From: Gelidibacter algens
GTDB taxonomy: Bacteria > Bacteroidota > Bacteroidia > Flavobacteriales > Flavobacteriaceae
Direction: 5' to 3'
Length of the DNA stretch: 64,000 nucleotides
Assembly (NCBI RefSeq): GCF_001678675.1
Contig: NZ_LZRN01000010.1
Span: 1 to 64,000 of the forward strand
The notes beneath the pieces are model-generated. The model worked only from the letters and a program-made list of their open reading frames with translations, did no database searches and had not been told where the DNA came from. A program made the translations under genes and the position numbers. Below, one piece after another: positions 37,604-46,393 of this stretch; positions within the stretch are counted from its first letter, which is position 1, and each line of letters starts with the position of its first letter.

Positions 37604-38397
37604 AATTTTATGGTTTTTAAATTTTTTTCAAGATACACCACTTGATTTTCAATTAGTTGCTCTATTCCATCAAATATTGAAGCAATACCTATTTGATGTC
37701 TCTTTTAGCTGTACGTGTATCTTTGTGCAATGAGAGAAGATGTTTAGAAAAGCCGACGTATAACATAAGGAAAGACCAGAAGGCAAAGGTGCTAAAGAGA
37801 AGCTGCCTCTGGCTAAAATCATAAGGAGATAGGCATGCCAACTGGATTGGGATAATAGGACGTGAAAAAATCAGTTAGCTTTTTATGCGAAAAGTAGTAT
37901 GTAACTAAAAGGGAGTAGCACGTGTTTGTGAATTCTGTTCTTTATTGGTCTCAAATGGAATCAAAACTATGTACTTTAGTGCATTTAGCTTTAGCTTCTA
38001 AAAATGTTTTCCCACCAATTTCACAAATTTTCACGAAACCGTCGTTATCTAATAACGCACGCAATGAGATACTATTTATTTCACTAATTCAACAGACCTT
38101 CAGTCTATTTAAAAAAACCTATGGACTTGAAGTCCATAGTGGTTTAGTTGGTTTAGAAATCTTGAACCATTTTTATTTCAGCACATTTGTGACTTCAGGT
38201 AAAATCGAATGGTCACTAATGCATACAGAATCAGAATTGATGAGAGCTATGTTATGGACAGGTATAACTGTTTGATTACCTACAGTAATTTCGTTTAACT
38301 TATTCTCTGCTTCATTCTTGCAGTAATTCAAAATCTAGAACTAAATTGGCAAGCCAACAATCAAAAAAAAATTATTAGGAATGATCAGTCTTCTTCC
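37604..38397. other. long intergenic stretch with one strong palindrome
   Basis: Nearly 800 bases. A 117-codon frame at 37922..38275 has no family look and is rejected. Apart from the palindrome at 38119 there is nothing clear. Confidence 0.55.
38119..38139. repeat. perfect 21-base dyad
   Basis: CTATGGACTT-G-AAGTCCATAG: two 10-base arms with a one-base centre. The flanks AACC and GGTT extend it imperfectly. With so short a loop it is more likely a protein-binding dyad or repeat end than an RNA hairpin. Confidence 0.6.
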
Positions 38398-39462
38398 TTA
38401 GCAATCACCCTTAAAATGCAATTGTGCCGTTCCTGATCTGAATTCAATATGTTCTTTCTTCTTATCTATTTTTTGCAAGTTCCAACTGTCGTTCATTTCT
38501 GGTAATCCAGTGATATTAAGTACTAAGGTAATGTTAGCTCCCGATCCTGAGGTTACCCAAGTTCCATTATATGTATTTGTTTCATGAACTACCTTTAAGG
38601 TGCCATCATTAAAGAATTCAATCTCATAGTCATCCTCTTTTTCTATAAGATAGTTATTATTTCGCTTTAACCTTTCTATCTCCCATTCATCGCAGCTAAC
38701 CAAAAGAGTCTGGAGCTCATTTGTAGAGCAAGAATCACAATCATCATTAAAGTCAATATCATCATCTTCATCACAAGTGTTATCTGCCTGTGCAATTGTA
38801 GCTTCCAATTCATCAACATTTGCAGTGGTTTGCGTGTTGCCATCTGCAAAAAGTATGGTCACTGGAAAATTGATCGTGGCTGCGGCGTACGTATTTAAAT
38901 CTTCAATAAAATTATACATTTCCTTATCATTGTTGATAGGGATGGAATTGATCGCTTCTGTTTTTTCATTAAAAAAGGAGATTGTAACGGGATATATGAA
39001 ATCTAAACATTCAATGTCATCATCTTCCTCATTTTCTCCAGCACAATTGAGGGAAAGTGTTGTCAATTCAGAATCAGAGTTGACCACCATAGTGGTGAAA
39101 TCAGTAAATATTACTGTGATAGGGTAAGAAATAACAATAGTATCTACGTCACTATTTGACAAATCAATGATGTTTTTAATATCTCCATAATCGTCTTTGT
39201 CGTTTATGTCACGAACTAGTCCATTAACTGTTACGGTTACGGGCAATTGCACTTTTAAACAACTGGCCTTATCTATAATATTATCTTCAGAACCGTCAAG
39301 CGTTGCAACCCGCGCCATTAAATTGGCCACCGTTGAGTTTGCTTTTAAAGTTATAGCTGTATCTGGATCTATACTTAAATCGTCTTCTGTTCTACATGAA
39401 AATACCAAGACTAAAAATGTAAGGCCTAAAAGGATGTTTCTTTTATTGATTTGGGGTTTCAT
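38398..39462 (-). CDS. secreted lipoprotein with repeated beta modules
   Basis: 354 residues from ATG 39462. Signal peptide and lipobox LVLVFSC (cysteine at about 23). The body has four related modules, each with a [LFI]PVT-[VI] strand (CLKVQLPVTVTVNG, VISYPITVIFTDF, DFIYPVTISFFNE, INFPVTILFADG) and an acidic, cysteine-bearing linker (NCAGENEEDDD, TCDEDDDID). The C-terminal part is like a lipocalin-type strand array (GTWVTSGSGANITLVLN). It is probably surface-exposed; function unknown. The acidic linkers may bind metal. It faces the sigma-factor gene across the intergenic space. Confidence 0.75.
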   Translation of the reverse strand: MKPQINKRNILLGLTFLVLVFSCRTEDDLSIDPDTAITLKANSTVANLMARVATLDGSEDNIIDKASCLKVQLPVTVTVNGLVRDINDKDDYGDIKNIIDLSNSDVDTIVISYPITVIFTDFTTMVVNSDSELTTLSLNCAGENEEDDDIECLDFIYPVTISFFNEKTEAINSIPINNDKEMYNFIEDLNTYAAATINFPVTILFADGNTQTTANVDELEATIAQADNTCDEDDDIDFNDDCDSCSTNELQTLLVSCDEWEIERLKRNNNYLIEKEDDYEIEFFNDGTLKVVHETNTYNGTWVTSGSGANITLVLNITGLPEMNDSWNLQKIDKKKEHIEFRSGTAQLHFKGDC

Positions 39463-39682
39463 AAGCGTTGCTTTCAATACAGGTGGTTAGTTTGGTTTTG
39501 AGTTCTTTATTCGTAACAGGCTAACTAGTTTTAAACCTTATGTTCTACGCCAGTTTTTAGAGACTCAAAAATGCTCATTTTATTTCAATCAACACAAAAA
39601 GCTGTGTCAATTTATATTTTATTTATCTCACAACACCCTCATATTTTTCAAAAAGAGGCGCTGAAATAATTCAGAGGATCAA

Positions 39683-39910
39683 TCAAGCGGTATAAAGGTA
39701 TTCCAAACGCTCTAATGACGATTTCAATTCCCCTTGACGAAACCTGTTATTCGGGTTTTTTAATACAGCCTGAGAAAGAGATATCACTTTTGTGCGATGA
39801 TAGTCAATTTCTTTCAATTTCACTTGGTTCACAATCTCATTTATATTTGGTTGAAAGTTATCTGATTTTAATTTCAACGCGCATAATACTTGGTTTAAAT
39901 TTGAGTTCAT
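39683..39910 (-). CDS. small conserved-looking protein of unknown function
   Basis: 75 residues, starts at ATG 39910 and has a helical, charged composition (MNSNLNQVLCALKLKSDNFQ ... ELKSSLERLEYLYTA). No membrane helix or signal peptide. It lies between the lipoprotein gene and the divergent sigma factor. A frame in the opposite strand (39715..39912) overlaps it and is less plausible. No family is recognised; it could be a short helical regulator, or spurious. Confidence 0.45.
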   Translation of the reverse strand: MNSNLNQVLCALKLKSDNFQPNINEIVNQVKLKEIDYHRTKVISLSQAVLKNPNNRFRQGELKSSLERLEYLYTA

Positions 39911-40024
39911 GACATTGAGGTTTTAAGGGATTATATAATTAAAACAACTCAATTAAACAATGTCCCAAGAAAAATCATCTTTTTTTTATATATCTTTCTT
40001 TTTTGAAATATTAAAGCTCCATAC

Positions 40025-40543
40025 ATGCCAAAATCATTGCATCACGACATCTGTGATAAATTCCGCTTTTCAAAATTGTATGATACATATGCTCAAAGTT
40101 TAGGGAATATCCTTCTTTATAAATACGGTGATTTATTAAACCCAACCGACAAGGTGCAAGAAGCTTTTATAAAGCTTTGGGAGAACTGCTCTAAAGTTAC
40201 CCCAGAAAGTGTAAAGTCTTATTTGTACACTACCGCCAACAATATGATGCTAAATGAAGTGAAACATCAAAAAGTGGTTTTTAAATATCAGCAAGTAAAG
40301 CCACAAGATTACGACAATGAATCTCCCGAATTTATTTTGCGAAAAAAAGAATTTCTGGAACGGTTTGAGCGCGTTCTATCGCAATTGGAGGAGGAGGAAA
40401 GAGTCGCTTTTTTACTCAATAAGGTAGATGGTAAAACGCATAAAGAAGTAGCTGAAATTTTGGGTATAACAAAAAAGGTAGCTGAACATAGAATATATGG
40501 AGCATTTAAAAAGCTGAAAAATCAATTGGAAGAACTTAATTGA
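40025..40543 (+). CDS. RNA polymerase ECF sigma factor (FecI type)
   Basis: 172 residues with sigma region 2 (YDTYAQSLGNILLYKYGDLL, followed by DKVQEAFIKLWEN) and region 4 (EEEERVAFLLNKVDGKTHKEVAEIL with helix-turn-helix KEVAEILGITKKVAEHRIYG). In this phylum such a factor, an anti-sigma FecR and a TonB receptor form one cell-surface signalling unit, and exactly that order follows. The receptor binds ligand and the signal releases the sigma factor to transcribe the receptor and partners. Start ATG 40025; the next gene follows after 55 bases. Confidence 0.93.
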   Translation: MPKSLHHDICDKFRFSKLYDTYAQSLGNILLYKYGDLLNPTDKVQEAFIKLWENCSKVTPESVKSYLYTTANNMMLNEVKHQKVVFKYQQVKPQDYDNESPEFILRKKEFLERFERVLSQLEEEERVAFLLNKVDGKTHKEVAEILGITKKVAEHRIYGAFKKLKNQLEELN

Positions 40544-40598
40544 AAATAGTTTTGGGACAATTTGATTTTCAGTTGTTTTAATAATATAACAGCATATC

Positions 40599-41507
40599 AT
40601 GGAAGAAGAATATTTAGTTAAAAAGTGGTTGAGTAATGAATTATCTGAAGCAGAGGAACAGTCCTTTAAAGCTTTGGAGGACGCTCACCTGTTTGAAGAA
40701 ATTATTCAAGAAGCGCAACGATTTAGAGGCGATGAACAGGCTAAAGTTGCATCGTTTAGCGCTTTGGAACCGCTATTGGAAAGCAAAAATAAAGTGCGTT
40801 CCATCAACTGGATAGGTACTGCTTCAAAAATAGCCGCTATTTTTGTTATCGGTATTGCCATCTATTATTTTATGGATAAGAATAGTATGGAATCCTTTAC
40901 AACCACATTGGCTCAAAAAGAAATGATCACCCTGCCAGATCATTCAAAAGTCAATCTGAATCAGTCATCTCATTTAGAATATAATGCAGCCGATTGGGAT
41001 GAAAACCGAAGCCTAAAACTTACAGGTGAGGCTTATTTTGATGTTGAAAAAGGAAAGCGTTTTAATGTTGTCACTGACCAAGGTATTGTAAGTGTTTTAG
41101 GAACTGAATTTAACGTGCTTTCAAGAGATGGGATGTTTAAGGTGTCCTGTTATGAAGGATTAGTGCAGGTTTCTTATGGGAATCAGGAAGTTGAATTACC
41201 AGCGGGTACAGAATTTGTAGTAACAGCAGGCAGTTCTAAAAAAATTGCCATTGTAGTTGCTGAACCATCTTGGGTCAAGGGCTTGAGTGTTTTTGAAAAT
41301 GTGCCTGTAGCTGATGTATTTAACGAGTTGGAAAAACAATATCATGTTTCAGTCAGCTATGATTCTGACATTAAACTAAACTTTACTGGTGCCTTTGAAC
41401 ATAATAATCTTGAAAATGCTTTGAAATCAATTACACAACCCGTTAATTTAACCTTTAAAATTATAAACACTAAAGAGGTTATCATAACTAATGTCAATAA
41501 AAAGTAA
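40599..41507 (+). CDS. FecR-type anti-sigma factor
   Basis: 302 residues. N-terminal cytoplasmic helical part (LVKKWLSNELSEAEEQSFKA), one membrane helix (TASKIAAIFVIGIAIYYFM, about 67-87) and the periplasmic FecR domain with MITLPDHSKVNLNQSS, VLGTEFNVLSR and the DUF4974-like C-terminal domain (VFNELEKQYHVSVSYDSD). It holds the sigma factor until the receptor signals. The following receptor gene begins inside its last codons (17-base overlap), so translation is probably coupled. Confidence 0.92.
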   Translation: MEEEYLVKKWLSNELSEAEEQSFKALEDAHLFEEIIQEAQRFRGDEQAKVASFSALEPLLESKNKVRSINWIGTASKIAAIFVIGIAIYYFMDKNSMESFTTTLAQKEMITLPDHSKVNLNQSSHLEYNAADWDENRSLKLTGEAYFDVEKGKRFNVVTDQGIVSVLGTEFNVLSRDGMFKVSCYEGLVQVSYGNQEVELPAGTEFVVTAGSSKKIAIVVAEPSWVKGLSVFENVPVADVFNELEKQYHVSVSYDSDIKLNFTGAFEHNNLENALKSITQPVNLTFKIINTKEVIITNVNKK

Positions 41508-43999
41508 GTATTCCCTATCTATTTTAATATGTCTACTATCATACTTTTCATTTCAAGGACAAGAAAAAAGACCAGAAACTTCCAATTACGGAAGTATTGG
41601 GCACCATTTCTACCTTACATCAAGTCAGTTTTAATTATGAGAGTAATTTTCTAACTGATATTAAAGTCTATCCACCAGCAGATAATTTAGACTTATCTGC
41701 TAAAATCAGCCTTCTTGAAAAACAGACCAATTTTGTTTTTGACCAAGTAAGTGCTGCAATTATCACAATTTCCAATCCTATAAAAGTTTGCGGGTATATA
41801 ATCGATGCAAGCGCACAGCAACCCCTTTTAGGAGCAACAATTACCGGTACCTCTGCATATGCGGTGAGCGATGAAAATGGCTATTTTGAGCTCGTGTTAA
41901 AATCTTCCAAAGAACTTTTGACTATAAGGTATATTGGATTTAAAACTATTGAACGTCAAGTAAAATTTTTCAATTCAGGACAGTGTGACCCAATAAATAT
42001 GTTGGAACAGCAGGAGTTGATCAATGCAGTTTTAATTGAGGGCTATTTGGTAAAGGGGATTGATAAGAACAAAGATTGGAGTACTTCAATCGACTATAGC
42101 AAATTTACCCTTCTCCCTGGTTTAATTGAATCTGATGTGCTTCAAACCGTTCAAGCTTTGCCAAGCATCTTAAGTGTTGATGAAACAGTGTCCAATATAA
42201 ATATCAGAGGGGGCACCAACGACCAAAACCTGATGCTTTGGGACGGTATTAAAATGTACCAAACTGGACATTTTTTTGGCCTCATTTCCAGTTTTAATCC
42301 TCATATGACACAGGTGGCCACAGTTATAAATAACGGCACTGATGTGGCGCTAACAGACGGGGTTTCAGGCACCATTAACATGCAAACTGAACAAAAGATA
42401 GATTCAAAATTTGGAGGAATTTTTGGTCTGAATTTTTTAAATGCTGAATTGTTTTCAAACATTCCCATCGGCAAAAAGTCGTCGTTGCAAGTGGCCTCAA
42501 GAAAGTCTTTGGATGAACTTGTAAGAACGCCCACTTATGACGTGTATTTTGATAGAGTGACACAGGATACTGAAGCTCAGGAAAACGTTGCGGAAGTAAC
42601 CAGTTCAAATCAAGAATTCAACTTCTATGATACCTCCTTAAGATGGTTATACAATCCTACAGACAAAGATTTTTTGAGGCTTAACTTTATACTTATAAGC
42701 AACGAGTTGAGTTTTAATGAAACCGTTGCTGAGGATAGTATTTTGAGGATCAGACAAAGTAATGTAGCGCAAAATAGTATGGCTGTCGGGTTTGATTATA
42801 AAAGACAATGGAACGACAGACTTTCTTCCACGCTTAACATTTACAACAGTGATTATAAATTACAGGCACAGAATGCAGATGTTTTGGCAATGCAACTTTT
42901 TCTTCAAAAAAACAGTGTTTCAGAAACGAATATCAAATTTGAAAATGTATATAGTCAAGACCTATGGCAATTTAAACTCGGTTATAGTTTTATTGAAACA
43001 GAAGTCATCAACCTTAATGATATTGATTTGCCAAGATATGTGAGACGTGATGAGGAAATTGTTAGGGAACACGGCGCTTTCACTCAAGCCTGGTATACAA
43101 ATGCCAATAGAGATTTTTCAGTGCGGGCAGGCGTGCGTGCCAATTATATTACTAAGTTTGAGAAACTGATACTTGAACCTCGATTAAGTGTTCGGAAAGC
43201 TATAGGAGATCATCTTGAACTTGAAGTGCTTGGAGAATTTAAACACCAAAACACCTCTCAGATTGTTAATTTTCAAAATGATTTTTTGGGAATTGAAAAA
43301 AGACGATGGCAGCTAACGGATAATGATAGTATCCCTATTATAGAAAGCAAACAGGCATCTATGGGGTTGATATACAAAAATGATGGATGGCTATTGGATG
43401 TTCATGCATACTACAAAACTGTGGATGGTATAACAACCCAAAGCCAAAGTTTTACTACAAAGTATGAATTTGAGAAAGAAAAGGGCAATTATGATGCCTA
43501 TGGTTTTGAGTTGTTATTCAGGAAGAAGCTGAACAAGATCAGTAGTTGGTTAAGTTATTCTTACCTCAATAACGCTTATACTTTTGCAACGCTTAAGGAA
43601 ATAGAATTTCCTAATAATTTTGATATTACCCATTCCATCACTTTGGGCAGTACTTACAGCAATAAAGATTGGGACATATCGGCAGGAGTCAATTATAGGA
43701 CGGGTAAGCCTACTTCAATTCCCGTATCTGAAAATGAAGTGATGAACGACGTTATAAATTTTGATAGAGCAAACAATAACAGAATACAGGATTACTTGAG
43801 ACTAGATGCTTCTGCCATTTATAAGTTTAGAATAAGTGACTCTTTTAATTCAGAAATTGGAGCTTCCGTTTGGAATATTTCCAACAGGGAAAATACCATT
43901 AATAACTATTTTAAAATCAATGAGGATGATAGGGTAGATCAATTTTCAAGGTTTTCATTAGGGCTGACTACTAATGCCGTAGTGCGTATTTACTTTTAA
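41491..43999 (+). pseudogene. TonB-dependent transducer with STN domain, one-base frameshift
   Basis: ATG 41491 gives a signal peptide (LLSYFSFQGQ) and then stops after about 45 codons. The long frame from about 41597 lacks any start, yet its upstream part reads DQKLPITEVLGTISTLHQ, the secretin/TonB short N-terminal (STN) domain. Removing one A from the A6 run at 41564-41569 joins them into one protein of about 835 residues: STN (about 25-75), carboxypeptidase-like regulatory domain (VCGYIIDASAQQPLLGATIT), plug (NINIRGGTNDQNLMLWDGI) and barrel. The STN domain is what talks to FecR, so the receptor belongs to the sigma/FecR unit. As written the receptor cannot be made. Confidence 0.85.
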
Positions 44000-44465
44000 T
44001 CACTTATTGTTAGCTGTTTTATAAACACCTAGGAAGTAGCTCCAACTCATTCATAAAAACACTCAGTGGAACTCTCAATCATGGCTTGTTTTATAATCTC
44101 CAAAACATTGGCAAACACTGAATTCTCTCATGTTCTGTAGAATTAATCTTAGGTAGCGGTTTGTAACTTTTTAGTAAGATTTAGTGTTGATTTAGTGAGT
44201 ATCATTAAATGCATATTTTATAAAACGGTTTTTTGATCCCATAAATTCTGTAACCACACTTTATGGCATCAAATCTTCTCGGTTTGTGCGTAATTTTTAA
44301 ACGCTATGCGCCATTATGCTTATTGAGTTCATTTAATTAGGTATTGAAGTAACACTAGCTTGTTGAACGTCTTAATTTTACGGTCTAAATACATTCTCAT
44401 ACCTTCTAATTTCTTTTCCATTTTAGATAGGATCTAAGTTGGATGTATTAATAAACTTACTCGCT
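44000..44465. other. intergenic stretch, no gene seen
   Basis: AT-rich gap after the receptor. A short minus-strand frame with the look ENSVFANVLEIIKQAM occurs, but it is only about 25 codons and lacks a start. No strong hairpin seen. Confidence 0.5.
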
Positions 44466-45014
44466 ATGGATTTTACAATATTTTGGGATTCGGTTTCAGA
44501 AAAACTTTTTGACTTAAGCTGGAAGGATTTCTTTCTCATTATGCTTACCTCTGTTGGAATTTATATGGCAGTTATTTTCTATACTCGAATTTTCGGAAAG
44601 CGAAGTTTTTCAAAAATGTCAAGTTTTGATTTTGCGATGACCATAGCAGTGGGATCCATCATGGCAACTACAGTCCTCTCAGAAACCGTAAGCTTATTGG
44701 AGGGTGCTGCCGGACTCTTGTTTATTTATGCACTACAGTTATTTGCAGCCTATTTTCGGCGCTATAAGTGGTTCAGGAAACTGATTGATAATACCCCAAC
44801 CTTAGTGATGGACGGGCCTGTAATGCTTAGAGAAAACATGAAGGCCGTTAGGATTACGGAAGGCGACGTCCGGGCTAAATTGCGAGAAGCTAATGTTATA
44901 AAATTATCAGAAGTAAAGGCGGTCATTTTTGAAACTACTGGTACTTTGGTGGTTATACACAAAGACAATGATGAGGCTATTGAGGACTGGATTTTAAAAG
45001 ATGTACGACGATAA
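44466..45014 (+). CDS. DUF421 / YetF family membrane protein
   Basis: 182 residues from ATG 44466 (the frame opens at a TTG at 44439). Three membrane helices near the N-terminus (FFLIMLTSVGIYMAVIFYTR, the SSFDFAMTIAVGSIMATTVL region and a third before the hydrophilic tail) with the family motif RIFGKRSFSKMSSFDFAMTIAVGS, then a soluble domain (NTPTLVMDGPVMLRENMKAV). DUF421 proteins are common in Gram-positive and some Gram-negative stress regulons; function unclear. The window has a second member at 61356..61937. Only 24 bases separate it from the N-hydroxylase gene. Confidence 0.88.
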   Translation: MDFTIFWDSVSEKLFDLSWKDFFLIMLTSVGIYMAVIFYTRIFGKRSFSKMSSFDFAMTIAVGSIMATTVLSETVSLLEGAAGLLFIYALQLFAAYFRRYKWFRKLIDNTPTLVMDGPVMLRENMKAVRITEGDVRAKLREANVIKLSEVKAVIFETTGTLVVIHKDNDEAIEDWILKDVRR

Positions 45015-45038
45015 ACTAAAATATTCATAGATACTGTT

Positions 45039-45707
45039 ATGAAATCAATAGATGCTAATACGATAGAAACAGATTACAGGAACTTTATAATCAAGCAGAA
45101 ACATCCATGCATCATGGCCAATACTGTTTTTGCTTTAGAGAAGTACCATCTCAAAATTTATGATTCCATCACATCCAAAGAGAATATCCCTTCCATCCTT
45201 AATGATATAGAAGCCTATTTAGACCAGTATGATTTTGACTCCAATGATTTTGAGTCGCTGTTATTTTGCTTTAAAAATGATCACTTTAAAACAGAAAAGG
45301 CCTTTGGGCAGCACCTATGGCAATTTTTACAGAGCTTACACAATAATGATACAGAAACCTGGGATCCTCGTGTAAGTGCTGATCCCAACAGCTCAAATTT
45401 TAGTTTTAGTTTAAAGGGCCGAGCCTTTTATATTGTGGGCTTACACCCAAAAAGTTCTCGAATGGCAAGAAGCGCACCCTATTGCACCGTTGTGTTCAAT
45501 TTACATTGGCAGTTTGAAAAATTAAGGGAAATGGGGACTTACCAAACCGTAAAAAAAAGAATTAGACGACGCGATAAAAAATTGCAGGGCTCTATAAATC
45601 CAGTACTTCGCGACTTTGGTAAAGATACCGAAGCAAAACAATACAGTGGAAGGGCAGTAGACAGTGATTGGAAGTGCCCGTTTCATCCTAAAAAAGAGAA
45701 GATATGA
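45039..45707 (+). CDS. YqcI/YcgG-type haem N-hydroxylase, GntA/DcsA-like
   Basis: 222 residues with the conserved family segments KQKHPCIMANT, QHLWQFLQSL, SSNFSFSLKGRAFYIVGLHP, SRMARSAPYCTVVFNLHWQF, REMGTY, IRRRDKKLQGSINPVL and AKQYSGRAVDSDWKCPF. Family members DcsA (D-cycloserine pathway) and GntA (guanitoxin pathway) are haem proteins that N-hydroxylate the guanidine group of arginine or a cyclic guanidine. The substrate here is unknown. The stop overlaps the start of the DUF1989 gene by four bases (ATGA), a strong sign of shared transcription. No NRPS or PLP enzymes are nearby. Confidence 0.87.
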   Translation: MKSIDANTIETDYRNFIIKQKHPCIMANTVFALEKYHLKIYDSITSKENIPSILNDIEAYLDQYDFDSNDFESLLFCFKNDHFKTEKAFGQHLWQFLQSLHNNDTETWDPRVSADPNSSNFSFSLKGRAFYIVGLHPKSSRMARSAPYCTVVFNLHWQFEKLREMGTYQTVKKRIRRRDKKLQGSINPVLRDFGKDTEAKQYSGRAVDSDWKCPFHPKKEKI

Positions 45708-46318
45708 ATGCGATACATATTATAGCGCCCCAATCTGGAGCCGCTTTTGAATTAAAGAAAGGTGATGTGCTTACCGTAATTGATCCTATGGGCCAACAAG
45801 TAAGTGATATGGTGCTGTTCAATAAAGAAGATTTAAAAGAACGCATATCGTCTGGTAAAACTATGGACTTTGAAGAAAGCATCTTGCTCACTAAAGGCAA
45901 TTTCTTGTGGAGCAATCGGTCCAATAAAATGATGGAGATACGAGATGACACCAATGGACGCAATGATTTTCTTTTGGCGCCTTGCAGCCCAGAAACTTTT
46001 CAAATTATGTATGACAATCCGACCTATCACCCGAGTTGTCTTGAAAATTTACATCGTAATTTAATGTCATATGGCATTGAGTTGGATGATATTCCTACGG
46101 CCTTCAACATTTTTATGAATGTAAAATTTGATGAAAAAGGAAAGCTAAGCGTCTTACCACCTACAAGCAAACCAGGGGACCTGGTCAGATTTAAGGCAGA
46201 AATGGACTTGATAGTTGGTCTGACAGCCTGCTCTGCCGAAGATTCTAATGGCGGAACTTTTAAGCCCATTCATTATATTATTACTGACGGAAATGGATTT
46301 TTAACTGAACAATCTTAA
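45704..46318 (+). CDS. DUF1989 / urea carboxylase-associated family protein
   Basis: 204 residues: AFELKKGDVLTVIDPMGQQV, SILLTKGNFLWSNRSN, DDTNGRNDFLLAPCSPETF, DIPTAFNIFMNVKFDEKG, PGDLVRFKAEMDLIVGLTAC. These are conserved DUF1989 segments. Two members of this family form carboxyguanidine deiminase in guanidine breakdown, working with guanidine carboxylase; others are of unknown role. Here the partner is an N-hydroxylase, not a carboxylase, so an amidino- or hydroxyguanidine-type substrate is a reasonable but unproven guess. It overlaps the upstream gene by four bases. Confidence 0.85.
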   Translation: MNAIHIIAPQSGAAFELKKGDVLTVIDPMGQQVSDMVLFNKEDLKERISSGKTMDFEESILLTKGNFLWSNRSNKMMEIRDDTNGRNDFLLAPCSPETFQIMYDNPTYHPSCLENLHRNLMSYGIELDDIPTAFNIFMNVKFDEKGKLSVLPPTSKPGDLVRFKAEMDLIVGLTACSAEDSNGGTFKPIHYIITDGNGFLTEQS

Positions 46319-46393
46319 TTATCTAGATAAATCCATCCATAAGCCTTCAATGATAAGATCAAAATTTTCAGTGGACGTTCTATAATAAGAAAC

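Noticed and set aside
37922-38275. 117-codon plus-strand frame
   Set aside because: No family-like pattern, odd start, and it runs across the perfect dyad at 38119; likely chance.
39715-39912. 65-codon plus-strand frame
   Set aside because: Opposite-strand shadow of the more plausible 75-residue gene.
44100-44180. Short minus-strand peptide after the second TonB receptor
   Set aside because: About 25 codons with no start codon; noted as possible decay only.
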